64,000 bases of DNA, from NCBI GenBank assembly GCA_947034895.1, contig OX344764.1, positions 45,489,348-45,553,347 on the forward strand, read 5' to 3'. The position numbers and the translations under genes are program-made. Of the stretch, positions 33,991 to 45,724 are shown piece by piece; positions within the stretch are counted from its first letter, which is position 1; every line of letters begins with the position of its first letter. The notes beneath the pieces were generated by a model that was not told where the DNA came from, searched no databases, and saw nothing but the letters and a program-made list of their open reading frames with translations. Source of the DNA: Rhytidiadelphus loreus. Its lineage: Eukaryota; Streptophyta; Bryopsida; Hypnales; Hylocomiaceae.

Positions 33991-35871
33991 TAGAGCATCT
34001 CTAGAATCCTAGTGGTATTTTCTATCTAAGAATTTCTATAAAACATCCTCTGGATCCGTAATATTCAACACCAATTGTAGAATCTTTGTTCCTTTTAACT
34101 TGAAGAAAGTTCAAATATCTTTCTCAAAAGATGAGGTGGCCTTCTTTTATTTACATAAAAGATGACATTTTTCTCTAAGCCTAGTATGATCTCGGAACTT
34201 GAATAGTGTTTTGGAACTAAGCTACTCTATTATACTAAAGTCATAATATAATTTATCACAAGTCATTACAACTTAGATAGATTGTCTTAAAGGTTTTTAT
34301 TTGAGTTGATTTGCATATATAGAGTCAATATTATAATTTGAGGTGAATTTTATACCATCAAGAAAGTAAAAACCAAAATATGTATGGAAGTATTTTAGGA
34401 AATTCTTAAGTTAAGACTTAAAGATGCCTTTAATTAATTAAACCATTATGTATAAATGCATCCTTGAATTGTCTTCAAAAAAGTTCAAAACCATTCAATA
34501 GAGGCTTAATTACTTTACAACTATGTATGCCATGTGTAGAGTTGAAGACATTCACCATTGTTGCAAGCATGATTATTTTAGGTTACATTGGTAACAATTC
34601 AAAAGATCCTTTATGTGACATTAACGTGGAAGATGATAAAATTGGATATTTCTATCTCTTAGAATGTCTCTTTTTCTAGGAATTTATCAAGTTTTTGAAA
34701 TTTGTATTGAAAAATCTTCCATTTTTTATCAGACAATAGGTTCAATATTGATTAAGCAAATGTATATACATCCAATCAATTTGGGGTGTCCATAACTTAT
34801 TTATAACTAAAAATGGAACAATTGGGAGGCAAAGTAAAGGTTGAGTTTTGAAGAGCTATAATAGTTTTGAATAGTTAAACTAAAAGAAAACTTAATATTT
34901 ACATTTATTATTGATTTAGAGCTCAAGGTTTCAATTCATGGCACTTCAACACCCATCCAAGCTCTTGCATGCCTTGGTTATTAGATTTTGTTAGGCCTTA
35001 TTTGGAGATTATTTTTAACATTTATTTTTAGACATCATATAAATAAAATATGAATTTTCATGGATTTGATTATTGTTGTATCAAAAATTGATTCTAGTTT
35101 TTCATGTTTAGAAGCTACATATGGTAGGCAAAATTTTCAAAGAATTAGTTTTGTAATAAGGTTGTAGTTAGGCTTATTCACCCTCAATCTTTAAATGTCA
35201 CACCAAAATCCTTAGATTGATTTCTAAATTTATATTGAAAACCTATGATATTTAAGGATTAATTTTAGAAACTTTCGTAGGATTTTGGCTCATTGAAATA
35301 GTTTTCTTTAATTTTAAATATAATCATCTTGGCTCTAAAACATTGCAAAAAATGTGAATTTTGCGTGTTGAATTATTGATCAATGAAAGGGAAATGGATT
35401 GTATTATGGACTTGGAGAAGAGCTTTGCATTGGGCAATGTCAGCAAGACAAATGCCATGGCACATCTCTACATCCAATTCCATTCCATTCAATACATGAA
35501 TTTGGAAGAGTGCATGTTCTCATATGACATTGTCCAAAAGTAATAATAAACTATGCAACTCCTAAATTCCTAACTTGAAATGAATGCAACTATTTTACTA
35601 GTATGGAATTAGATGTAGAGAGGGATTAAGGTACTTCTATCTTAAAATATAAAATATAATAAAAATTTCATGAATGAATTTTGAGTGAAGTTCACTACTT
35701 TTAACTTCACTCATAGTAGAGAGAGAATACGTGGTGAAATGTAATCCACTACAAGCACTTGATATCATGTAAGCTAAATTAAAAATTGAAAGTCAAGTGA
35801 AAAAATTTCCTCCATTCTTTATATAAGATAAGTTACTCCATCTTTTGATACTTGTGCATAGTTGCCTGATA
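33991..35871. other. AT-rich intergenic, no gene seen
   Basis: No exon or clear repeat recognised between the MORN relic and the next TTAA element. Confidence 0.45.
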
Positions 35872-36797
35872 TTAACCCTTAAAGGACCATCACTATACTT
35901 TCACTAAAAACGCTCCAAAAATGCCATTTCTAGTACAAGTACCAAAATTTTGAAAAAAACTGTTTTTGACATATCTAACCATAGGATCTTGTATTATATA
36001 GTATCAAAAACATGTGGTAAAAATTTCAGACATTTCCCCCGGGTAGATTGCAAGATATAAGCATTCAAATTAACTAAAATCATTTTTTTGACCCTGCAAA
36101 AAGCAGGTCAACTTCACTTCACAAGCTCACATTTCTATGAAAAAATGATATAAATGGTGGTGCTTCTTTGGATTTGTTTTTCTAGACAAGTTGGTCACAT
36201 GCTTGAAAAATTTCAGATCATTTGGAATAGTACAACATATAGGAAAAAAATAATAAGTAGTGGAGAATGATTAAAAATACTAAATTATTTACAATTTAAA
36301 ATATGGAATTAAAAATTTACAATCCCAATGGTTGAAATCTTGTAATAATGTATCTACATCCTACAATTTTTTTTTTGTCCAAAAATATTGAAAATTGGAT
36401 AAGATAAAGGATTTCAAAGTTTATTTTAGAATAAGAAATCCAAAACTGCCTGCAAACAAAAAATCCTCATAACTTTTGACTCATTGATCAAAATGGAATG
36501 ATTCAAAGCTTTTCGTGTATATAAAACTCTAGAAAATCAATTCCAAATTTTTGTTTATGAAAAAAGTGATTTTTTCTGATCTGCCCGAACTGCCCTATCG
36601 ATGAAAAGAGTAACATATTGGGCCATAACTTTTGACTTGTATTTCCAAATGTCATGAAATTTGGTGCATATGAAAGATCTTCCTTGACCCCAAATTCTAT
36701 TAAAATTTCAGCCCCAAATATGAAAATCTCCGCTCGTAGGTACCTGCCCAAAATTTCTATATAGCCAAAAAACACAATCCGGTCCTTTAGGGGTTAA
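35872..36797. mobile_element. TTAA-flanked TIR element, copy 2
   Basis: TTAACCCTTAAAGGACC at the left, GGTCCTTTAGGGGTTAA at the right, same orientation as 1138-2069. The two copies align end to end with scattered substitutions and a few small indels, roughly 90-93% identity by eye, so they derive from a recent common source. No transposase frame is present. Confidence 0.82.
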
Positions 36798-36904
36798 AGA
36801 TGGATTCGCAACATGACATGGTGATCGAATATAGGGCCCTAGTTTTGCCTCTCAATGTCTCCTCGGGTTCATTAATGACTAAGCAGTTTGTTCCCATAGG
36901 ATTT

Positions 36905-37673
36905 GCATATATCCAAGTATTTTCTTTCATTAGCAAGAGCCTTCATCTTGTTTTCCACATCTGGTAGTTTTCTGCTGAGAGCTTGTGTGCTTCGGGTAAT
37001 ACGTCTAATGTGGACATGGTTTTGTCTCCTAATCATGACCTATGAGAGTAACAGATTTGGTTTCGAAAGAAAGGCTTCTTATTCACACCTACGTACGTGT
37101 TGTTAGTGTTTCAACTATTGGTATGTATACTTCATATGTAAACTTTGCAAGTCACTCTTGGTATTGATATCTCTGCATTGCTTGTGCTTTGCTTCGTTAC
37201 CTCATGGTTTTGTTCTTCCATACGCACACAACAAGACTACCAAATTTACTTTTCTCCTACCCGAGGCATATGCTTCTAACTTCGCAATGAAAACAACAAG
37301 AATCAAGGCACACAAAACACTCAGAGGTCAAGTATCATTGAAAGGAAAAACTAAAGATCATCCCCTCATGGCTTTGATACCATGTTGATTTTACACTATG
37401 ATGCACACAGTGACTTCAGTTGTTTCTCTACCACAATCAGGTGGTTTTTTTCATTCCAAGGTTAGGGGATTAAATCTTGAAGAACAGAGAGGGGATAGAA
37501 CGTAATACTAACAACCTAAGTAACCCTATGATGATAGACTAACTAACATTGTATACTAACAAGCCTAATTTACGGGAAAGAGTAGAGGACTGTATTCCTT
37601 GTGTAAAGGAGATCACCCTTTTCCGATCAGCCTCCCATTCTCACAGCTTAGACTGCTTCATTTCTGATCAACA
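36905..37673 (-). mobile_element. Copia-type LTR retrotransposon relic (5' LTR, primer site, gag start)
   Basis: On the minus strand an LTR-like segment (37673-37383, ends TG..CA with TGTTGA/TCAACA inverted termini) is followed without gap by TGGTATCAAAGCC (37382-37370), an initiator-Met-tRNA primer-binding site typical of Copia. About 350 bp on, a frame from ATG 37017 reads LPEAHKLSAENYQMWK, the conserved start of Copia Gag (KLxGxNYxxWK), and breaks at TGA 36945-36943. One base of shift lets MKALANERKYL continue. The rest of the element and the other LTR are missing. Confidence 0.65.
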
Positions 37674-38228
37674 AAACTGTAGGTGACAACTCACGTACTA
37701 TAGGACCCACGGGAGAAACACAAATGTCTTGGAGGTGTACATTGAGAGCATACAATGATCACAATATGTACATTGATAGCCTTACATCAATTTTGTAACC
37801 ATCCTATGGTTGGAAATAGGTTTGCCTACATATTGAGAATGGGACAAATAGAATCCTGACAAAAAAAATTCATGTTGATTTTTTTTTTGAGGAAAAAAGT
37901 TTAGAAAATTAGAAAATCCTATTGAAATGTATTTCTCTATACAAGAAAAAATTTCCTTGAACTTCCCGCAAGCTGCAGATAGGCTGAATTGCTTAAGTGA
38001 TCGGAAATAGGTGATCAACCTTATGTCCAACAATACAGACTTTCCATTCACGCTGACTACAGTTATTGTAGAAGCTCTGAAGCTCTAGAAATACTTGTAC
38101 AGTACAGTCAGATCGAGCTTCATCAGTCAGAGCCAGGTTTTTTTTTTTGACCTGTGTCCCCTGTGTTGGCTTCACTACAGAGGCCAGTTTTTGGAGGGAT
38201 GAAGCCAGAGTGGTCAGATTTCTAACAG

Positions 38229-38248
38229 TTTGGCGAAATTTCGCCAAA
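38229..38248. promoter_or_regulatory. 20-bp perfect palindrome with two inverted E2F-type sites
   Basis: TTTGGCGAAATTTCGCCAAA is fully palindromic, and each half matches the canonical E2F word TTTGGCGAAA. There is no gene nearby to regulate, so it may be coincidence or part of a mobile sequence. Confidence 0.35.
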
Positions 38249-38402
38249 AACAACAACCCTGGTTAGAGCTTGAATTCCCGAAGTCTGCAAGGCTGGGGGG
38301 TCCAATGGAATCAGTCTGAAGATTTGGGGGATCTTGGACCCTAAGTTAAACCCTGTTTAGCTCATAGGAGCAGGTTTGTGGACCAAGCCAAGCCTTCATA
38401 TA

Positions 38403-38817
38403 TAAGGTAGTATGCTCTAAAAGCGACCATTTAAGAGTTGGTCCGCCTTTTTCATAGGCTTACATGAAGAACATTATTTTTAGATCATTTTTCAGAGAAA
38501 GAAAAATAGATGTGAAAACTAACACAAGTGGTTTTGTATTTTTCTAAGCTTTTTTGAATTACTTATAAATTTTCAAAGATTCAAGGCATAGGCACCTATT
38601 TGTGACCATAGGTCTCCCAAAATCTGTCCACTTGCAATTTGTTAACAGATGTGCAGAAATCAAGAGTAATGATTGGCTCTTGCAATAGAAAAATAATTTT
38701 TTCACTATGCATTCAATTGCTACAGTGGTCCATTTAAGGATCACCCCGTCTCCATTTCTCACCCCAAAATAGGGGCGGTTTGAAGAAGGTGAGCGTTTTT
38801 ACAGCATACTACCTTAC
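38403..38817. mobile_element. 415-bp MITE
   Basis: TAAGGTAGTATGCTCTAAAA at the left is answered by the complement of TAAGGTAGTATGCTGTAAAA at the right. TA flanks both ends, compatible with a Tc1/mariner-type target but not proof. The interior is non-coding. Confidence 0.7.
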
Positions 38818-39113
38818 CAACTTGCACTGTGTACAAACCAAGAACCAATCTATCACAATAGGGTAGTCACACCTTCTTCACTTGGCACTTGGAGAATGAG
38901 AAGTTGGGGAGGGTTTGCAGAATGGAGAATGGAAAGCCGCGGTGAGTGAAGAAGGTGTGACACCCCTAAAAGATGTGTTGAGAGTGGAGAATGAAAAAAG
39001 TGGAGAAGCAACTTACCTAAACGTAAGATTAGACGTAAATTTGGAGGAAAATTGGCAACAACAAAGGTAAAAGTGGCAATGGAGAGGTAAAAGTGTAGAG
39101 CACAAAGGAATAT

Positions 39114-39199
39114 ACTTAGTTGGATATATCTTCCGCACTCCCAATCTTCACCTCCAGAGGTGAAGAGTCTAGGAGTGTAGAAGATATATCCAACTAAGT
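39114..39199. repeat. 86-bp inverted repeat (hairpin)
   Basis: ACTTAGTTGGATATATCTTC is answered at once by its exact complement, with a partly paired middle around CTTCACCTC/GAGGTGAAG. It directly abuts the nested element at 39201 and could be the core of an older element. Confidence 0.8.
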
Positions 39200-39200
39200 C

Positions 39201-39482
39201 ATTAGAGGAGTTTTCGGACCCTTGGAGGGCCGTTTCAAGCAGTTGCGGGGGAACTGTTCCCCTGCAGTTTTCGGGGAACGGTTGTTCCCGATAAAAAAAT
39301 TTCAAAAAAAAAAAAAAAAAAAAGTTTTACTCTTGAAATGCAAAAAAAAACAGAAAAAAAATTTCATTTTTTTCCGACGTGGAAGTTGCCATGCCACGTC
39401 TGTAAGCTGCTGCGGCCCCCTTCGAACCAGTTCCCGCACTCTGGGAACTTACAGCCCTCCGGGGGCTGAAATCTCCTCTAAT
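39201..39482. mobile_element. 282-bp MITE nested in the 38861-39587 element
   Basis: ATTAGAGGAG and CTCCTCTAAT bound the element, and the arms pair further over about 60 bp (GGACCCTTGGAGGGCCGT on the left against CAGCCCTCCGGGGGCTG on the right). Its GC-rich arms contrast with the AT-rich host. A poly-A run and a small hairpin (GACGTGG..CCACGTC) lie inside. Confidence 0.75.
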
Positions 39483-39739
39483 GATATTCTATCAACATGA
39501 AGCCAAACCCAAGCCGCCACGTTTCCATTCTCCATTCTCCAAGTGCCAAGTGAAGAAGGTGTGACTACCTCCAAGGTGTGACTACCCCTAAGAAAATAAA
39601 TTTGCACCAATGTTACAATAGCATTTGATATGGTTAGGTGGATTCTATCTTAAATTTTTGAAGGTAAATTTTGCACCTAAATGGTATTGTAATATTCAAA
39701 TAATTAGATGTCCTATGAAAATGACCATGAGAGTCTAAT

Positions 39740-40309
39740 TTAACCCCTAAAGTCCCATTGTTCCTATGGGGGACAAAATAGATTTCAACAAGCTCCTATG
39801 ATCTCGAATTTTATTGAATTTTTTTTAAACTTATGAACTTTTGGGGAATAAATTTTTTTATTCCAATTTGTGCTCAGGATCAAAATCTATGCTACGATAA
39901 CCTCGAAATGGGGGAGACTTGGCAACAAAAAAAATTCATAAATAATTGAAATAAAAAATTTAATATTTTTTTTCTTGTAGATTATATTTTCTTCCAAATG
40001 GGAAGCTTTCAGATTCATTCCATTTGGATTAGTGATGTGAAAGTTATGGAGTTTCTTGTTTTGTGGGCAATCATAGCAACTTCTTGAAAGAATTTTTTTC
40101 TTCTTCTTTGAATGCTAATATCTTTTAATCTACACGGTCAAACATCACAAAAAATTTATCACGTGATCTAAGACAAGTGTAAAACAAGATCCTACGGTTA
40201 GTTTCTAAAAAATATTAAATTTTTTTTATTTCATAGGTGAATGTAGCAAAAGTGGTAGTTTTGAGTGGTTTTGGCAAAAACTGAATGGTCTCAGGACTTT
40301 AAGGGTTAA
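39740..40309. mobile_element. TTAA-flanked TIR element, short inverted-orientation copy
   Basis: TTAACCCCTAAAGTCCCATT to GGACTTTAAGGGTTAA, 570 bp. Both ends match those of 42652-43580, but about 360 bp of middle is missing. The right end contains the complement of the CCACTCAAAACTACCA-type block found near the left end of the 1138 copy, so it is inserted in the opposite orientation. Confidence 0.75.
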
Positions 40310-41125
40310 CTTCTAGGAGACAAGATGTCTTGTGGATGAATTCTGAATGTTTCTAAGAGCTTTCTATGGGAGCTAGTACAAGAAACAAATGAAAATATAT
40401 CCACGTATAATATTGAATGAGATATTGGAAAAACAATTTGTGTTTTGTTCTTGATTTAGAAAACTAGTGTGGTCATTCATTATGTCATATTTTTGTACAA
40501 GGTTTTGAATCACTTCATGTAGGGATCAAAAGAAAAAGAAAACTTGGAAAAATGATAAATGTACATCCTATTTCTAGAATTTCTTCTAGCTATAATTTCT
40601 TTCATCCAAAAAGTTCCAGATCTACATTCCCTTTCCTTTCATACACTCTTAGAAATTCAACTTTGTAGGGACCAAAGATGGAATCCTTTTGCTCACCCCT
40701 TGAGGATTGTATTTTCCCCCTTTCTATGAACCAACTTTCCATTTTAGGAAGAAATTTATCCTCACATAAATTACATTTTAAACTTGTGTTAATCCCATGA
40801 GGTTCATTATTTATACTCCACCTCTTGTTCACCCTAGGGGCGAATTTACCTTCATGGTGACCCGCATCGTGAATTTACCTTTAGATTTACATTATGTGAA
40901 GGTCAAATTTGACAGAAATTATGTCAGTTTTATAAAAAAAAGCAACACATGTCATCTTGTGAATAGTGTGACGTGGACCCCTGAGAACGTGACCTGTAAA
41001 TTCAATTTTGGCACCTGGATGCCGAATCAGACCTTCATCAGGAAACTGTTGTCGACGCTTCTGGACAATATCTACAGCATTCGTAGATGTACTGGAGCTG
41101 TCGGTACAGACTTTCATCACTGATT
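40310..41125. other. intergenic, no gene seen
   Basis: AT-rich at first, with GC rising from 40860. Short frames on both strands at 40797-41123 have no recognisable family. Confidence 0.4.
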
Positions 41126-41465
41126 AAAAAATATGGTACAGACTCTGTTTATATTAATATCGTTGTAAAGAATTGCATTTCCAGAGCATAAAAAATGTAG
41201 CCCAGACTCTGTTTATATATCGTTGTCGTCGTTCAGAGTTGCATTTCCAGAGCATTCCAGTCCTCATAGCCGGATTCAATTCTCTAGTTCGATCGTTTTA
41301 GAGCATTCCAGTTTCTCATGGGCATTCTCTTGATCATTCCAGAGCATTCCGTGCCTCGTAGGAATTTGATTTCTCGAGCATTCCAGTTCTCATAGGCATT
41401 CTCTTGATCGATCATTCCAGAGCATTCCAATCCTCTTAGGGGTTCTCTCAATCGATCGTTCTCGA
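41126..41465 (+). repeat. two linked degenerate tandem repeats
   Basis: Two ~64-bp copies (41126-41188 and 41189-41253) share CAGACTCTGTTTATAT, CGTTGT and GCATTTCCAGAGCAT. They run into four or five diverged units built on AGAGCATTCCAGTTCTCATA and GGCATTCTCTTGATC up to 41465. Confidence 0.7.
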
Positions 41466-41678
41466 TCGAACTTTCTGGGATTTACGGTCTTGCTTAACAC
41501 TATAGTTACGTGCGCGCTTGAGTTCGAGTATGAATCTTGTCACTCGTCTATGCTAAGAGTCCAGTTTTGCTCGATCGTCGCTTTCCAAATCTTCAGTCAG
41601 TCCAATTGTGAGCTCGAGAGATCGATCTAGAGTCCAAGTTTTCTTGCAGTTAGCTCGGGAACTACATTTATAGTTAAT

Positions 41679-41971
41679 ATGATCTCCTCAAAGATGGCGC
41701 TCCTCTGCAGGACATGTGCAACTCCAGACGACGATGGTGGCGATGGTGGCGGAAAATGGTGTAAAAGCAAAGGTCCCAAAAGCAACTGCAGGTGGACTCT
41801 GGGTTGTTCTTTTTGCTTGTTGCTTATTTTGGTATCGTATCTCGAGCTTCTGGAATTTTTCATATCAATGTATTCCATAATATCGATCTTCGACTCTTCT
41901 GAAGGTTCCGGCAAGAATTGTTGGGTCGAATGCTCCTCACATCCCGCGGTGGCAACTCATACCGAGCAGGT
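41679..41971 (+). CDS. possible first exon of a small membrane protein
   Basis: From ATG 41679 a frame of about 97 codons runs to GAGCAG|GTGC near 41971, a usable donor. It has a Cys-rich, Asp/Gly-rich N-terminus, one strong hydrophobic segment (CSFCLLLILVSYLELLEFF) and a short Cys-containing tail. No downstream exon was found and the family is not recognised, so this may be chance in a GC-richer patch. Confidence 0.3.
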
Positions 41972-42225
41972 GCTTTTTTAACTTTCCTAACCCGTAATTA
42001 AGAAGGGAACCCACTTTTTATTACTGTCAGATCATGCTAGAAAAGAAGAAATTGACTATGCACCCAAAAGAGGCAGTCACACATGTGGTTTGCCATTAGT
42101 TGCCCCCCCTTTTCCAAAAATGAATAGGCCGTTTATTTTTTTTAAAATGCCTCTCCCTCCAAATTGCCGTTGATTTCTCAAAATTTCTTAAGCCATTGAT
42201 CTTTGAGATTGAATCTAAGTCATCC

Positions 42226-42370
42226 GTTCAAATATAAATACAGATACAAAATCAGAATATGGAAACGGATACAATACCAAAATACAAATACTTGAAATTG
42301 AAATATTGCACAATACAGATACGGATACGATGTACGGATACGATATACAAATACGAGATACGGGATTTTC
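42226..42370. repeat. degenerate ATACGGATACGA short tandem repeat
   Basis: Irregular units of ATACGGATACGA and ATACAAATAC fill this stretch. Low-complexity, non-coding. Confidence 0.6.
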
Positions 42371-42651
42371 ATTGTCCCATATTGTTTGTCATGTAAATCT
42401 CATTCAAAAAATTACAAGTAGGGGGAGGGGGATGAAAAATTAAGAAATTAATTTTAATTAAAAAAAATTTTAAACCCGGGGTGAGGTGGGGGTGGGAGGG
42501 GAATTTTAAATTAATTAATTAAAATTTTGAGTGCATAGTGACAAAAGTGTCACTATGCACCGAAAAGTGACATTGAGAAGAATCAAGTGGTATATTTTTT
42601 TCACCATTCATAATAGTTTTCAGCACTCAAAAGTCATTTTAAAAACTTATA

Positions 42652-43580
42652 TTAACCCCTAAAGTCCCATTGTCCCCTCAGGGGACAATTTGGAATTTGG
42701 GCAGGTTCCTATAGGCTGTATTTTACCCTAATTTTCTTAAACTTTTTTTGAAGATAGAAAAGCTGATAAGCTTTGTGGGAATATAATTTTTATTCCAATC
42801 GGTGCCCGGAAGCAAAAGTTATACCACAAAAAGCCTTAAACTGAACTCGGCGGGCAGTATAAAAAATATTGCAAAAATTCAAAATAAATTCAAAAAAAAA
42901 AAATTCTCAAAGATTATGTTTTTGTCTACATCTGAAGCTTTGATTCATTCCATTTTGATTAGTGATGTGAAAGTTATGAACAATCTTATTTTTTGGACAA
43001 TCTAAACATCTTTTTGAAAATATAACTTATAGGATTCATTTCAGAATGCAATTTTCAAATTTTTCCAAATTTTGTTTTTTGAAAAGGTTAAATTTTCTTC
43101 CTAGAACAATTTGACCGTTGGGATTATTGTATTTCAATCCCATCTAAGAGCTATTAACAATTTAGTTTTTCTTTCAATTTTGGACCTACTTCTACTTGAC
43201 AATTTTTTGAAGTATGAAAATCAAGTTTTTATTTTTTGAATTTTTTTTCCTAGACTCCCAACTCAATTTTCCAACACAAAATTTTTTTAATTCAAATTTC
43301 ATATTGCACATTTTTTCCACAAATAACAATCAAAGTCATTAAAAATTGCAGTCTAGTGTTCAAAAGAACTTGTTTTTTCAACTTTGAATGCTCATATCTC
43401 TCAATCTGTACGGTCAAACTTCATGAAATTTTTACCACATAATCTCAAACAAGTAAAGTTTGAGATCCTACAGTTTAGTTCCAAAAAAATATTTTTTTGT
43501 TTTTTTGGACAAACGCAATAGAAATGGCAGTTTTGAGTGGTTTTTGACAAAAAAAATGGCTTTGGGACTTCAGGGATTAA
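42652..43580. mobile_element. TTAA-flanked TIR element, inverted-orientation full-length copy
   Basis: TTAACCCCTAAAGTCCCATT on the left, GGGACTTCAGGGATTAA on the right, 929 bp. Reversed, it aligns with 55544-56479 (shared GGGCACCGATT, ATTCCCACAAAGCT and ACCTGCCC) and with the left end of the 1138 copy (CCACTCAAAACTGCCATT). No coding capacity. Confidence 0.78.
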
Positions 43581-44228
43581 GAGAATTTTACCAAACAAAG
43601 GCAACACATTCAAACCTCCCAATTTGTTTTTTAAATTATTGGTTTTTCTTATTTCTTAATTATCTTCAAAAAAAATCCTTCTAATAATGTCAATTATTAA
43701 ACTTCATTATTGCATTCACCACATTCAACTATTTGTGGCTTAGGATTTGTGTATTAGTATTCATGACCATTCACCATCTAACTACTTCAATGAAGCATTC
43801 AATCAATTGACATTCAAGTTGCCTATGTGTTATAAGAGTTAAATGCTTTGATAACCTTCACAAAGTTGAAATTGGATAGTAATAGTATCATAGACATGGG
43901 CATGGACATTGCAAACCTTGACCACGTTGTCATTCTAATTTGCAAAACTTGCTATGCATCAAAATTGCCTAAAACTCTATCATGAAAAGCAATTGGTAGA
44001 ATTAGATTTTAATAGAAAAGATCTCACTTTCAAGATTTTAATGTTCCTTTTGTAACATGAAGTGGAATACATACAACTAGAATTAGTCTTTCCTAGACAA
44101 AGTATTGAAATTTAGTAGAAATCCTAGTCTAAACTCCTCATAATTTTTTTATTATGACATTATCATAAGTTATTGAAATATGAAGTATGTAGCTTATTTT
44201 GCTCTTCTTAAATTGTTGTATTATCCAG
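43581..44228. other. AT-rich upstream region of the second F-box gene
   Basis: An upstream exon supplying the initiator Met of the next gene should lie here or further left, but I could not identify it. Confidence 0.35.
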
Positions 44229-45458
44229 GAGTTGCCACCCCAAGCGTCACCTATTGACATCAAGAAGGACAATTTGGATAAGTTGGATGGTTTGCCCCCT
44301 AACGTTAAGGGATACATACTACACCACCTTGATTACGAAGATATATTTAAGCTAAAGTCTCTCTCCAAGAGTTGGAAGGCTTTGATCAAGAACGTGGAGT
44401 TCATTCAAACCCTATCACTGAAGGCCAAGCCTATGTTGACAGCCTGTTCTTTCTTCATCAACAAAGGAGTTTGGCAGTGGGTGGCCTTTGATCCAAACTC
44501 AAATTCAAAAAGTGGACAGAAAGGCAAGTGGAAAAAGTTACCTCTTCTGACATTCCTTCCTCCCAATTGTAACCCTGATCCAAATTTGTTCAAGCAATTT
44601 CTCTTATGTGCCAACGAAGGATTGGTGTGCATGAATTTCTCTAAATTGAGACATGAGGAGCGGTTAATTGTCTTCAATCCTCTCACTAAACAATGGAAGG
44701 AGCTTCCTCCGTTGCTCCATCGGCGTAACCCTGTTTTAATGCACATGTATGCGAATCAATTCTCAAATTCATACCATATACTTGCAGTAGGTAGTTCTGC
44801 ATCAGGTGAAGAAAGTTTGTCTAGAATCACAGAATTATATGATTCTCGAACTGGGCAGTGGGAGCGAGTGGGGGATCTTCCCGGGCCTGCTTTTGCATTG
44901 AATGAATATCAATCTGGTGTATATCAAAATGGCAACATTTTTTGTATCGGGTTTGTGGAGCTTGGTGATCAAATAGTGAAGGGCATCTTGGGATACAATG
45001 TGGGAGAAGGAATTTGGTCGACAAAATGGAATGCTAATGCTTTGCCGAACTCTACCATTCTTCAACTAGTGGAAAACAATGGCAAACTCTTTTTGTTCTC
45101 TGAGCAAGAGAATGGCCCAATTATCGAGCATTGGGTTGATAGAATTGAGTGGACTCAAAGTGAAGGAGAGTTTAAGGAGAAGATTGATGCTTTCATGTTG
45201 GTGAATGTTTTGAAGAAGGAAAAGAGTGGCGGTCGGAGTTTGGAAGTGTATCCGGAATTTGCATTGGTTCCATTCAGTGATTCACAACTGTGCATTTACA
45301 ACACTGTGGATCACATTGGGGAGGTTTTTGATATTGGAGATGAAGAGAAGTATGAAGCTCTTCCAGCCTTACCTGAAGGATTTCAAGGTGAATTGGGATT
45401 ATTTACTTTGAATCCTATATCATTTGCAATGGAGCCAAGGTTTAATAGCAAGGTTTAG
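44229..45458 (+). CDS. F-box protein with kelch-type C-terminal domain (second gene)
   Basis: The frame has TAG at 44190 upstream and no ATG before the F-box, while TATTATCCAG|GAG at 44219-44231 is a good acceptor. I therefore read 44229-45458 as the last exon (about 409 codons, stop TAG), with the first exon unseen. An F-box lies near its start (LDGLPPNVKGYILHHLDYED, then LKSLSKSWKALI). The rest, with FDPNSNSKSG, IVFNPLTKQWKELP, ELYDSRTGQWERVGDLP and GILGYNVGEGIWS, is a plant F-box/kelch propeller. The expected role is SCF substrate receptor. It differs strongly from the 15333 gene, so the two are not a recent local duplication. Confidence 0.88.
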   Translation, partial: ELPPQASPIDIKKDNLDKLDGLPPNVKGYILHHLDYEDIFKLKSLSKSWKALIKNVEFIQTLSLKAKPMLTACSFFINKGVWQWVAFDPNSNSKSGQKGKWKKLPLLTFLPPNCNPDPNLFKQFLLCANEGLVCMNFSKLRHEERLIVFNPLTKQWKELPPLLHRRNPVLMHMYANQFSNSYHILAVGSSASGEESLSRITELYDSRTGQWERVGDLPGPAFALNEYQSGVYQNGNIFCIGFVELGDQIVKGILGYNVGEGIWSTKWNANALPNSTILQLVENNGKLFLFSEQENGPIIEHWVDRIEWTQSEGEFKEKIDAFMLVNVLKKEKSGGRSLEVYPEFALVPFSDSQLCIYNTVDHIGEVFDIGDEEKYEALPALPEGFQGELGLFTLNPISFAMEPRFNSKV

Positions 45459-45724
45459 TATAAATTGCATGCAAATGAAACATAATACAACTACGTCTTG
45501 AAATTCTTTTGAAATTCTTTAGCAACTCCAAAGACTAGAAGAAAAATTAAATAAATTTGGCATTTAGGTTAACATCAATAAAGTTAGTGTTTCAAGAATT
45601 GTTTCCTATTAAGTAGATCACATCAACATAGATAGCTATTGTGTACCTTTGATAACTTCTTGAAGGCTTGTATCACTTAGAAGGATAGCATTCATATCTA
45701 CATATGCCTATCTAGCTCCTTTCC

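Larger units (their letters stand above)
38861..39587. mobile_element. 727-bp TIR element hosting a second element
   Basis: GGGTAGTCACACCTTCTTCA plus CTTGGCACTTGGAGAATG on the left matches, inverted, the right end near 39525-39587. The right end carries a second partial copy of AAGGTGTGACTACC. The interior contains a hairpin (39114-39199) and a nested element (39201-39482). No transposase is visible. Confidence 0.75.

Noticed and set aside
36503..36775. 90-codon frame in the TTAA element
   Set aside because: Not preserved in the 1138-2069 copy or in the diverged members, so it is chance rather than a transposase remnant.
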